Below, piece by piece: positions 1-7,182 of a stretch of DNA of 18,160 bases; positions within the stretch are counted from its first letter, which is position 1; every line of letters begins with the position of its first letter. Source of the DNA: JBHHXR01 sp046757205 (lineage in GTDB: Bacteria > Pseudomonadota > Alphaproteobacteria > Rhodobacterales > Rhodobacteraceae); the NCBI GenBank assembly GCA_046757205.1, contig JBHHXR010000040.1:1-18160 (forward strand), given 5' to 3'. A program made the translations under genes and the position numbers. The notes under the pieces were generated by a model, which was not told where the DNA came from, did no database searches, and saw nothing but the letters and a program-made list of their open reading frames with translations.

Positions 1-67
1 CGTGCCCGCTTGTCGCGAACACAGTCACCGGTCGTGGTGTCCCGACACGTTGAAGTCCCCGCGGGCG
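1..67. other. Left-edge segment with no supported gene
   Basis: Downstream of the permease stop on the minus strand there are 67 bases. A minus-strand frame opening with GTG near base 26 (reading VTVFATSGH) could be the start of a next operon gene, but it has no ribosome site and is too short to identify. The sequence is insufficient for a call. Confidence 0.2.
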
Positions 68-1105
68 TTACCGCCGCGTCCCCAGGTCCCGCCTCAACAC
101 ATCGATAAAGACTGCCAGAACGATAATCGCACCTATCAGTATCTGCTGCCAGAACGAACTGACATCGTTCAGGTTCAACCCGTTCTTGATCAGCCCCATT
201 ATTATCACGCCGCCGAAAATGCCCAGTACATGCCCGCGGCCGCCAAAGAAGCTGGCGCCGCCGATGATCACCGCAGCTATCGCCTCCAGTTCCATGCCGA
301 TCCCGGCATTGGGGAACCCGGAATTGGTACGCCCCGCCATGATCAGACCGGCAACACCGGCCATCAGTCCGCACAAGGTGTAGACGATCACCAGCATTTT
401 CTCGACATTGATGCCGCTGACCCGCGCCGCCTGCGGGTTGCCGCCGATGGCATAGACCCGGCGGCCGAACACGGTGTGTTCCAGCAGCACCCAGAAGATG
501 AAATAAACCACGATCGTCGCGATCAGGACAACCGGCAGATTGAGCCGCGTTCCGTCGATCTCGCCGAGATAGATACGCGCCGAACCGATGTACCGCACCG
601 CGTATGGCAGCCCGGAATATGGCACCCCGCCGGAAATCAGGTTGGCCAGCCCGCGCGCCATGAACAGCATGCCCAGCGTCATGATGAAAGGGTGCGGCAT
701 GCGCAGTTTGGTAATTCCCATGCCGTTGATGAACCCGGCGATCATGCCCATTATCGGCGACAGCACCAGAACGACCGGCCACGGCCATCCGTGGGCGTTG
801 GCGACAGCGAGAGTCATCATTCCCAGTGCAAGAACCGACCCGACCGACAAGTCGATGCCGGCCGTGAGGATCACCAGAAACATGCCGATCGACAGCATGC
901 TGATCGCTGCCGTCTGCTTGAAAATATTGGTGATATTGCGCCACGTGAAGAAAACGTCAGGCTGCAGCGCCCACATGGCAAAGCCGATCAGCAGGATAAC
1001 GATCAGGATGCCGAAACGGTCGAAAAACGGGATCAGCCGCACGCCGAGCGGTTGAACCTGCTGCGCGCCGGCATCTCCGTTTCCGGTGTTATTGGACACG
1101 GTCAT
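68..1105 (-). CDS. Sugar-type ABC transporter permease (RbsC/FrcC family)
   Basis: This 345-residue protein is the inner-membrane channel of an ABC importer of the ribose/fructose/xylose (BPD_transp_2, RbsC-like) class. After a polar N-terminus of about 30 residues it is almost continuously hydrophobic, with 8-10 likely membrane segments. Family hallmarks visible are LTAGIDLSVGS (about residues 80-90), the cytoplasmic loop FGRRVYAIGGNPQAARVSGI, which contacts the ATPase, and AIAAVIIGGASFFGGRG further on. Length is normal for the family. Its start overlaps the end of the upstream ATPase gene by 17 bp, so the two are translationally coupled. The periplasmic binding protein that would define the substrate is not in the window and may lie to the left. 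The family is secure; the sugar is unknown. Confidence 0.93.
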   Translation of the reverse strand: MTVSNNTGNGDAGAQQVQPLGVRLIPFFDRFGILIVILLIGFAMWALQPDVFFTWRNITNIFKQTAAISMLSIGMFLVILTAGIDLSVGSVLALGMMTLAVANAHGWPWPVVLVLSPIMGMIAGFINGMGITKLRMPHPFIMTLGMLFMARGLANLISGGVPYSGLPYAVRYIGSARIYLGEIDGTRLNLPVVLIATIVVYFIFWVLLEHTVFGRRVYAIGGNPQAARVSGINVEKMLVIVYTLCGLMAGVAGLIMAGRTNSGFPNAGIGMELEAIAAVIIGGASFFGGRGHVLGIFGGVIIMGLIKNGLNLNDVSSFWQQILIGAIIVLAVFIDVLRRDLGTRR

Positions 1106-1898
1106 GCGCCACTTCCCCCGGGCTTTCCTTCGACCCCATGATCCAGCCGATCACCTCGCCGCGGCTGGTCTCCGACAGCTTCGATTCGGCGAAGTTCGCC
1201 CCGTGATAGAGCGCCATCACCCGGTCGCAGACATAGAATATGTCGTCCATCCGGTGCGATATGATCACCACCGCAATACCCTGTTCCTTCAGCCCGACGA
1301 TCAGGTCGAGTACCTTGCCAACCTCCTTGACCGCCAGCGCCGCGGTCGGTTCGTCCATGATGACGACGCGTGCCTTGAACGCGGTCGAGCGCGCGATCGC
1401 CACCGCCTGACGCTGGCCGCCGGACAACTCCTCGACCTTCTGCTCCACGCTCTTGACGCGGATTTTCAGGTTGTCGAGATGCTCCTGCGCCATGCGCAGC
1501 GCGGCATGGTGGTCCGACAGCGTCATGATGCCGCCGAGGATCTTCCGCGTCGGCTCCCGCCCCAGATAGATGTTCTCCGCTATGTTCAGGTTGTCGGCCA
1601 GCGCCAGGTCCTGGTAGACCATTTCAATACCCAGATCGCGTGAATCGCGTGGGCTCGAAAAACTTACCCGCTGGCCATCGAAAATGATCTCGCCCTCGCT
1701 CGGCGGATAGAGACCGGACAGAACCTTCATGAAGGTCGACTTGCCCGCGCCGTTGTCGCCGACGACACCGAGAACCTCGCCGGGGAAGAGTTGAACGCTG
1801 ACGTCGCGCAGCGCCGTGACGGCGCCGAAATACTTGTAGACGCCGCGAGCTTCCAGAAGCGGCTTGCGATCGCTGTCTGCGTGATCGGGTGCGGTCAT
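1089..1898 (-). CDS. Sugar ABC transporter ATP-binding protein, single-domain (FrcA-like)
   Basis: This 269-residue cytoplasmic ATPase powers the importer whose permease follows. Walker A GDNGAGKS is at residues 47-54, the Q-loop Q near 96, the signature LSGGQRQ at 158-164, Walker B VVIMDEP at about 178-184 and the switch histidine in ISHRMDD near 215. It has one nucleotide-binding domain, unlike the ~500-residue tandem RbsA/XylG/MglA type. It therefore resembles FrcA of rhizobial fructose importers and presumably works as a homodimer. The ATG at 1898 has only a weak AGGG upstream but gives a normal-length N-terminus. Substrate cannot be inferred from the ATPase. Confidence 0.93.
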   Translation of the reverse strand: MTAPDHADSDRKPLLEARGVYKYFGAVTALRDVSVQLFPGEVLGVVGDNGAGKSTFMKVLSGLYPPSEGEIIFDGQRVSFSSPRDSRDLGIEMVYQDLALADNLNIAENIYLGREPTRKILGGIMTLSDHHAALRMAQEHLDNLKIRVKSVEQKVEELSGGQRQAVAIARSTAFKARVVIMDEPTAALAVKEVGKVLDLIVGLKEQGIAVVIISHRMDDIFYVCDRVMALYHGANFAESKLSETSRGEVIGWIMGSKESPGEVAHDRVQ

Positions 1899-2190
1899 GC
1901 CGAAACCCTGATCGCGGCAACCCGGACCGACCTGCCCTCGCCAGTCACCAACCCGGGTCCAGATGCAGATATCACGGCGTGCTCCCCATCAACGGCAGCA
2001 GAAATTGTTTGTTTCACGCTTGCCGACATCGCAAAATACGTTGCAAGCGGAGCGCGCCAAGTCAAGCGGATTCAAGGATGAAAGGCTGGCAAAACCTTGG
2101 CTTTCCGCCAAATATCGGGGCGTTGAATGTCCTGCCGCGCCCGGTTTACGGTGGCACGGCGATCTTGCTAAGCAGAACCCGGAGGCCGGC
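1899..2190. other. Divergent intergenic region, sugar ABC operon / dehydrogenase
   Basis: These 292 bp separate two divergently transcribed units and must hold promoters for both. No convincing gene is seen: the dehydrogenase frame stays open upstream, but nothing there resembles a protein family and the gene has a good ribosome site at its own ATG. The stretch 1990-2140 is visibly richer in A+T than the flanking genes. It contains a 7-bp inverted repeat, CGCTTGC (2017-2023) and GCAAGCG (2043-2049), with centres 26 bp apart, a possible operator. I could not assign -35/-10 boxes with confidence. Confidence 0.4.
2017..2049. promoter_or_regulatory. Spaced inverted repeat, possible operator
   Basis: CGCTTGC at 2017-2023 is mirrored by GCAAGCG at 2043-2049 across an A-rich 19-bp spacer between two divergent genes. 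Arm length and position fit a repressor site controlling the transporter and/or dehydrogenase, but a 7-bp arm can arise by chance in this GC-rich DNA. No regulator gene is adjacent within the window. Confidence 0.25.
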
Positions 2191-3222
2191 ATGACCGGTT
2201 CAGAACCGCCGCTTGTCATCAGCGCACCATTTCCGCGCACGCTGCCGCTGATATTTGCGCCGCCGGCACTGGCCACGCTCACGTCGCGCTACCGGATCGT
2301 CGAAACGGAACCCGAAAGCGTGGCCTCGCTCGGCGATTCGGTGCTTCAGAATACCCGCTACATCATCGGCCAGCCGCCGCTCTCGGCCGAGACCGTGGAC
2401 CGCATGCCGCAACTTCGCGCCATTTTCAACGTCGAGGGCAACCTGCTGGACAACATGCCCTACGAGGTCCTGTTTCGCCGCGGCGTCCATGTGCTGACCA
2501 CCAGCAGGGTTTTCGCCGTGCCGGTTGCCGAGCTGGGGCTGGCGTTGGCGCTGTGCCTGGCGCGCGGCATTCCCGAAGCCGACCGGGATTTCCAGCAAGC
2601 CGAGGAACTCTGGGGCGGCGAAGGAAACCGCGACGCAAGGCTGCTGGCAGGGTCGGAAATCGGCATTATCGGCTTCGGCGATCTCGGGAAGGCGCTGCAG
2701 CGGGTGCTGTCCGGGTTCAGCGCGTCGATCAGCGCCTGCGACCCCTGGCTGCCCGATTCCGTGCTGCGCGAACACGGCGTCCGGCCGGTCGATCTGAAAA
2801 CCCTTTTGACCGGCTGCGACGTGGTGTTCGCCGTGGCCTCGGTGACCACCGAAAACCAGGGCTTTCTGGGCGCCGATGCTTTTGCGGCCATGAAACCGGG
2901 GGCGATATTCGTGCTTCTGAGCCGCGCCGAAATCGTCGACTTCGATGCCCTGATGGCGGCGGTGGCCGCCGGACATATCCTGGCCGCCAGCGACGTATTC
3001 CCCGAAGAACCGCTTTCGCGGGATCATCCGGTGCGCCGCATGAAAGGCTTTCTGCGCTCCGCTCACCGGGCCGGCGCGCTCGATTCGGCGTTCCGGGAAA
3101 TGGGCGGCATGCTGATTGACGACATGCAGCTCATGGACCGCGGCCTGCCGCCGGTGCGCTGCAAGCGGGCCGAACGCGAAACCGTCTCGCGCATGCGGTC
3201 TCGCCCCGTGACGACCAACTGA
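2191..3222 (+). CDS. D-isomer-specific 2-hydroxyacid dehydrogenase family protein
   Basis: The 343-residue product is a cytoplasmic NAD(P)-dependent oxidoreductase of the D-2-hydroxyacid dehydrogenase fold. The nucleotide-binding motif GIIGFGDLG is at about residues 158-166. The usual catalytic trio is present: Arg245 in LLSRAEIVD, a glutamate in DVFPEEPL (272/273) and His292 in SAHRAG. The segment before Arg reads VLLSRAEIV rather than the common N-x-x-RGG, so the active-site rim is somewhat divergent. The ATG at 2191 is chosen because GGAG lies 7 bases upstream; the frame extends upstream without a ribosome site. It is divergent from a sugar-type importer, so it may oxidise or reduce a sugar-acid-derived hydroxyacid, but this is inference. 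Confidence 0.88.
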   Translation: MTGSEPPLVISAPFPRTLPLIFAPPALATLTSRYRIVETEPESVASLGDSVLQNTRYIIGQPPLSAETVDRMPQLRAIFNVEGNLLDNMPYEVLFRRGVHVLTTSRVFAVPVAELGLALALCLARGIPEADRDFQQAEELWGGEGNRDARLLAGSEIGIIGFGDLGKALQRVLSGFSASISACDPWLPDSVLREHGVRPVDLKTLLTGCDVVFAVASVTTENQGFLGADAFAAMKPGAIFVLLSRAEIVDFDALMAAVAAGHILAASDVFPEEPLSRDHPVRRMKGFLRSAHRAGALDSAFREMGGMLIDDMQLMDRGLPPVRCKRAERETVSRMRSRPVTTN

Positions 3223-3254
3223 GGCGCTCGGAGACCGCGGCCCCGACGGTCGGT

Positions 3255-4241
3255 TCAGTCGGGAAAATGGCACGCTACCAGGTTGCCGTTTTCCGCCGGC
3301 TCCAGCACCGGCCTCGCCCGGGCGCAGACATCCTGCGCCTTCGGGCAGCGCGTGCGGAAGACGCATCCCGACGGCGGATCGATCGGCGACGGAAGGTCGC
3401 CCTCAAGATGGATGGTCTTTTTTGAGCGCTCCGTCTTCGGATCGGGGATCGGAACCGCCGAGATCAGCGCCCGCGTGTAAGGGTGGCGCGGATGCGCGTA
3501 GAGATCGCGGCTCCGCGCCAGTTCGACGACGTTACCGAGATAGAGCACCATGATCCGCGTGCTGATATGCTTCACCACGCTCAGGTCATGCGCGATGAAG
3601 ATGAGCGTCAGCCCCATTTCCTTTTGCAGGGCCATCAGCAGGTTGATGACCTGCGCCTGGATCGAGACGTCGAGCGCCGAGACCGGCTCGTCGCAGATGA
3701 TCAGCTTGGGGCGCATGATCAATGCCCGCGCGATGCCGATGCGCTGGCACTGGCCGCCGGAAAATTCGTGCGGATAGCGGTTCACAAGGTTCGGCAGCAG
3801 CCCGACGCGCTCCATCACCTGGCGCACGCGGTCCCTGATTTCGTCGCGCGACAGGTCGGGGAAATGGGTCTTCAGCGGCTCGGCGATGATCTGCCCGATG
3901 GTCATGCGCGGGTCGAGCGAGGCGAGCGGGTCCTGAAAGATCATCTGCACCTTGCGGCGCTGCGACCGCATCGCCGTCTTGTCCAGCTCCAGAAGGTCCT
4001 TGCCCTGCCACACGACGCGCCCGGCCTCGACCGGAACCATGCGCATGATGGCGCGCGCCAGCGTCGATTTCCCGCAGCCGCTTTCGCCGACGATACCCAG
4101 CGTCTCGCCTTCGACGAGCTCGAAACTGACGCCGTCCACGGCCTTCAGGACGTCCGGCTGGCTCCAGGGCAGGGCGCCCGGGCGGGCGATCCGGAAGTGC
4201 ACCTTCACGTCATCGACCGCAAGCAGCGTCTCACCGCTCAT
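3255..4241 (-). CDS. oppF: Oligopeptide ABC transporter ATP-binding protein OppF
   Basis: The 328-residue protein is one of the two ATPases of the oligopeptide importer and the last gene of the operon. Walker A GESGCGKS is at residues 52-59, signature FSGGQCQR at 160-167, Walker B LIICDEP at 180-186 and switch His at about 218. The C-terminal oligo_HPY extension includes HPYTRALISAVP and a four-cysteine pattern, GCVFRTRC with two later Cys. The ATG at 4241 overlaps the oppD stop in an ATGA arrangement and has a strong GGAGGA upstream. A longer open frame exists upstream but lies inside oppD. OppF rather than OppD is assigned from its last position and the PRMTIGQIIAEPL segment typical of OppF. 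Confidence 0.95.
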   Translation of the reverse strand: MSGETLLAVDDVKVHFRIARPGALPWSQPDVLKAVDGVSFELVEGETLGIVGESGCGKSTLARAIMRMVPVEAGRVVWQGKDLLELDKTAMRSQRRKVQMIFQDPLASLDPRMTIGQIIAEPLKTHFPDLSRDEIRDRVRQVMERVGLLPNLVNRYPHEFSGGQCQRIGIARALIMRPKLIICDEPVSALDVSIQAQVINLLMALQKEMGLTLIFIAHDLSVVKHISTRIMVLYLGNVVELARSRDLYAHPRHPYTRALISAVPIPDPKTERSKKTIHLEGDLPSPIDPPSGCVFRTRCPKAQDVCARARPVLEPAENGNLVACHFPD

Positions 4242-5209
4242 GCCAGTTCCTCCATCCTGCGGTGGCAGGCGCGCCGGCGAATGCCCTCGCCGGTCTCCAC
4301 CAGTTCCGGCTTGTCGGTCGCACAACGCTCTTCGGAAAAATCGCAGCGCGGCGAGAACGGGCAGCCCTTCGGCATCCGCATCATGTTGGGCGGGTTGCCC
4401 GGTATCGTCAGCAGCGTTTCTCCTTCCGCATCGAGACGCGGCACCGCCTGCAACAGGCCCAGCGTGTAGGGGTGGCTGGGTCGCTCGAAAATCCCGTCGG
4501 TGGAGCCGAATTCCATCACCTGGCCGCCGTAGAGGACCAGGGTCTCGCGGCAGCTTCCGGCGACGACGCCGAGATCGTGGGTGATCAGGATGATCGCCAT
4601 ACCGAATTCGCGCTGCAACTCGTTGAGCAGATGCATGATCTGTGCCTGCACCGTCACGTCCAGCGCCGTCGTCGGCTCGTCGGCGATCAGCAATTTCGGC
4701 CCGCACAGAAGCGACATCGCGATCATCACCCGCTGCCGCATGCCGCCCGAGAACTCGTGCGGGTAGCGCCGGATGCGGGCCGCGGCCTCGGGAATTCGCA
4801 CGGCATCCAGCATCCGTGTCGATTCGCGGATCGCTTCCGCCTTGCCCATGCCCTTGTGGTGCACCAGCACTTCGGCCATCTGGTCGGACACCCGCAGATA
4901 CGGGTTGAGCGAGGTCATCGGATCCTGGAATATCATCGCGATTTCCTCGGCCCTGATGGTGTTCAGCACGCGCTCTGGCGCGTTCAGGATTTCCTTGCCG
5001 TCGAACTTGGCCGACCCGCTCGCGCGGCCGTTTCTTGCCAGCAGGCCCATAACCGCGAAGACGCTCTGGCTTTTGCCCGACCCGCTCTCGCCGACGATCG
5101 CCAGCGTCTCGCCGGTGTCGATGGAGAAATTCAGATGATCGACCGCGGTGACAATTCCGTCGGGCGTGTCGAATGCGACGCTCAGGTCTCTGACCTCCAG
5201 CAGTGCCAT
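4238..5209 (-). CDS. oppD: Oligopeptide ABC transporter ATP-binding protein OppD
   Basis: The 323-residue protein is the partner ATPase of OppF on the cytoplasmic face of OppBC. Walker A GESGSGKS is at residues 40-47, signature FSGGMRQR at 153-160, Walker B LLIADEPT at 173-180 and switch His at 211. The C-terminus has the oligo_HPY segment HPYTLGLLQAVP and four cysteines (GCPFSPRC, then two more), a pattern reported to hold an iron-sulfur cluster in some peptide importers; whether it does here is unknown. The ATG at 5209 has AGGGG 8 bases upstream, and the gene starts 11 bp after oppC. Its TGA overlaps the oppF ATG. Confidence 0.95.
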   Translation of the reverse strand: MALLEVRDLSVAFDTPDGIVTAVDHLNFSIDTGETLAIVGESGSGKSQSVFAVMGLLARNGRASGSAKFDGKEILNAPERVLNTIRAEEIAMIFQDPMTSLNPYLRVSDQMAEVLVHHKGMGKAEAIRESTRMLDAVRIPEAAARIRRYPHEFSGGMRQRVMIAMSLLCGPKLLIADEPTTALDVTVQAQIMHLLNELQREFGMAIILITHDLGVVAGSCRETLVLYGGQVMEFGSTDGIFERPSHPYTLGLLQAVPRLDAEGETLLTIPGNPPNMMRMPKGCPFSPRCDFSEERCATDKPELVETGEGIRRRACHRRMEELA

Positions 5210-5220
5210 GGCCGTCGCCC

Positions 5221-6150
5221 CTACCTGTCCTTGGGGTCGAGCGCGTCGCGCAGACCGTCGCCGATGAAGAAGAAGCTGAAAAGCGAGACGACGAAGAAGG
5301 CCAGCGGAAACGCCAGTTGCCACAGCGTGCCGTATTGCATGGTTCCGGCGCCTTCCGAGATCAGCGCGCCCCAGCTCGTGTTCGGCTCCTGCACACCGAG
5401 ACCAAGGAAGGATATGAAACTCTCCGTCAGGATCATCTGCGGCACCAGCAGCGTCGCGTAGACGGCCACCACGCCCAGCAGGTTGGGTATTATGTGGCGC
5501 AGGATGATCTTGCTGCCCGGCACGCCCACCGCATGCGCCGCCTCGATGAATTCCTTGTTCTTGATCGACAGCGTCTGGCCGCGCACGATCCGTGCCATGT
5601 CGAGCCACGAGATCAGCCCGATGCCGACGAACAGCATGATGATCGAGCGCCCGAAAATGACCAGAAGCAGGATCAGCACGAACATGTAGGGGATCGACAT
5701 CAGGACATCGACCGTTCGCATCATGACGTTGTCGGTCCGGCCGCCGACGTAACCGGCGGTAGCGCCGTAGAGCGTCCCCACAAGCACCGCGATGAGCGCC
5801 CCCACAACACCCACCATGATCGAGATCTGCGTGCCCTGTATGACCCGCGAATAGAGGTCGCGGCCGAGGTCGTCGGTCCCGAAGTAATGCCCGTTCCCGA
5901 TCGAGGGCGCGCCCTTTTCCCGTATCTGGCCAAGCACGTTCCAGTCGATCTCCTCGTTCGACCATTGCGCCCAGTAGGGGCCGGCGAAGGAAAACAGGAC
6001 GATCAGCATCAGGACGACAAGGCTGGCGACGGCCGCCCGGTTTCCCAGGAAACGCCGGCGCGCGTCCTGCCACAGCGAGCGGCCCTCGACCTCGCCGATC
6101 TCGGCCAGGTCCTGCGCAAGTTTTTCGACACCGGATTTGTCAAAGACCAT
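5221..6150 (-). CDS. oppC: Oligopeptide ABC transporter permease OppC
   Basis: The 309-residue inner-membrane protein forms the channel with OppB. A cytoplasmic N-terminus of about 40 residues precedes the first membrane helix (41-58). The OppC/DppC hallmark GTDDLGRDLYSRVI is at 91-104, and the EAA loop that docks on the ATPases spans about 200-226 (EFIEAAHAVGVPGSKIILRH). Six membrane segments are expected. The ATG at 6150 is preceded by TAGGAG, whose TAG is the oppB stop codon, so translation of the two is probably coupled. Confidence 0.95.
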   Translation of the reverse strand: MVFDKSGVEKLAQDLAEIGEVEGRSLWQDARRRFLGNRAAVASLVVLMLIVLFSFAGPYWAQWSNEEIDWNVLGQIREKGAPSIGNGHYFGTDDLGRDLYSRVIQGTQISIMVGVVGALIAVLVGTLYGATAGYVGGRTDNVMMRTVDVLMSIPYMFVLILLLVIFGRSIIMLFVGIGLISWLDMARIVRGQTLSIKNKEFIEAAHAVGVPGSKIILRHIIPNLLGVVAVYATLLVPQMILTESFISFLGLGVQEPNTSWGALISEGAGTMQYGTLWQLAFPLAFFVVSLFSFFFIGDGLRDALDPKDR

Positions 6151-6161
6151 GAAACGCGCTC

Positions 6162-7085
6162 CTAGTACCGGATCTTCGGGTCGATCCAGGCATAGAGGAT
6201 GTCGACGACAAGGTTGAACAGGATGGTCAGAGACCCGATCAGGATGGTCACGCCCATCATCACCGCATAGTCGCGGTTGAGCGCCGAGTTGACGAAGGAC
6301 TGGCCGATTCCGCCGGTCGAGAAATAGAGGTCGATGACCACCGAACCGGTAATCATCCCGACAAAGGCCGGCCCGAGATAGGAGATCACCGGCAACAGCG
6401 CCGGTTTCAGCGCGTGCTTGAATATCAGCGTCTGTTTCGGCAACCCCTTGGCAATCGCCGTCCGGATGAAGTTGGTGTGAAGCACCTCGAGCATCGAGGA
6501 ACGCGTGATACGCGTGATCGACGCCATGTAGCTGGTCGACAGCGCGACAACCGGCAGAATCAGGTACTGCCACTGTCCGCCGTTCCAGCCGCCGCCGGGC
6601 AACAGCCCGAGCCACAGCGTGAAGATCAGCACCAGGATCGGCGCCATGACGAAGTTCGGCAGCACCTGCGCCAGGATGGAAATCGCCACCGCCAAGTAGT
6701 CGACCCAGCTGTTCTGCCTCAGCGCCGCCACGATGCCGAGCGTCACGCCGACAAGAACCGCGACGACAAAGGACAGGAAGCCGTAGGTCAGCGTCACCGG
6801 GAAACCCTGGGCGATGATGCTGTTCACCGTCTGGTCCTTGTAGCGGAAGGACGGGCCGAAATCGAAAGCGGTGACGATGCCGACAATATAGTTCCACATC
6901 TGTTTGTAGAGCGGCTCGTTCAGCCCGTATTTGGCCTCGATGCTTTCCAGGACCTGCGGCGGCAGCGGCCTCTCGGACGTGAACGGCCCCCCCGGTGCCG
7001 CGTGCATCAGCAGAAACGATATGACGATCAGGACCAGAAGCGTCGGAATGGCGACCGCCAGCCGCCGGACGATGTAGTAGAGCAT
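6162..7085 (-). CDS. oppB: Oligopeptide ABC transporter permease OppB
   Basis: The 307-residue inner-membrane permease pairs with OppC. It begins with the classic MLYYIVRRLAVAIPTLL leader helix followed by HAAPGGPF. The EAA loop lies near residues 203-232 (NFIRTAIAKGLPKQTLIFKH), and the protein ends WIDPKIRY as OppB/DppB family members do. Length is typical. It starts 97 bp after the oppA stop, and that gap holds a strong hairpin, so oppB to oppF may be expressed at a lower level than oppA. The ribosome site at the ATG is weak. Confidence 0.95.
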   Translation of the reverse strand: MLYYIVRRLAVAIPTLLVLIVISFLLMHAAPGGPFTSERPLPPQVLESIEAKYGLNEPLYKQMWNYIVGIVTAFDFGPSFRYKDQTVNSIIAQGFPVTLTYGFLSFVVAVLVGVTLGIVAALRQNSWVDYLAVAISILAQVLPNFVMAPILVLIFTLWLGLLPGGGWNGGQWQYLILPVVALSTSYMASITRITRSSMLEVLHTNFIRTAIAKGLPKQTLIFKHALKPALLPVISYLGPAFVGMITGSVVIDLYFSTGGIGQSFVNSALNRDYAVMMGVTILIGSLTILFNLVVDILYAWIDPKIRY

Positions 7086-7136
7086 TCTCAGAGACCCGGT
7101 GTCGTTCGTCCGGACCGGTACCCGATCCGGCAGGAT

Positions 7137-7168
7137 GAAGCACCGCGCGGCCAGGCGCGCGGTGCTTC
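7137..7168 (-). promoter_or_regulatory. Strong intercistronic hairpin between oppA and oppB
   Basis: Arms GAAGCACCGCGCG (7137-7149) and CGCGCGGTGCTTC (7156-7168) are perfectly complementary, giving a 13-bp stem with a 6-base loop. It begins 14 bp beyond the oppA stop and ends about 50 bp before the oppB ATG. No U-run follows on the coding strand, so it is more likely an mRNA 3'-end stabiliser or partial terminator than a full terminator. Such elements commonly let the binding-protein mRNA accumulate above that of the membrane components. Confidence 0.7.
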
Positions 7169-7182
7169 GGTTTCACTGCGGA

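Noticed and set aside
2..1141. 379-codon plus-strand open frame
   Set aside because: It is antisense to a clear ABC permease and has a His/Asp/Gln-rich composition without any domain.
3223..3254. Terminator between the dehydrogenase and oppF
   Set aside because: Only a short GACCG/CGGTC pairing is present and there is no T-run on either side.
3268..3287. sigma-54 promoter-like TGGCAC...TTGC
   Set aside because: The spacing is 9 instead of about 5 bases and it lies inside the 3' end of oppF.
2200..3366. 388-codon minus-strand open frame
   Set aside because: It is antisense to the hydroxyacid dehydrogenase, whose NAD-binding and catalytic motifs are plain in the plus frame.
4242..4706. N-terminal extension of oppF
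   Set aside because: The frame is open but lies wholly inside oppD; a strong GGAGGA and ATGA overlap fix the start at 4241.
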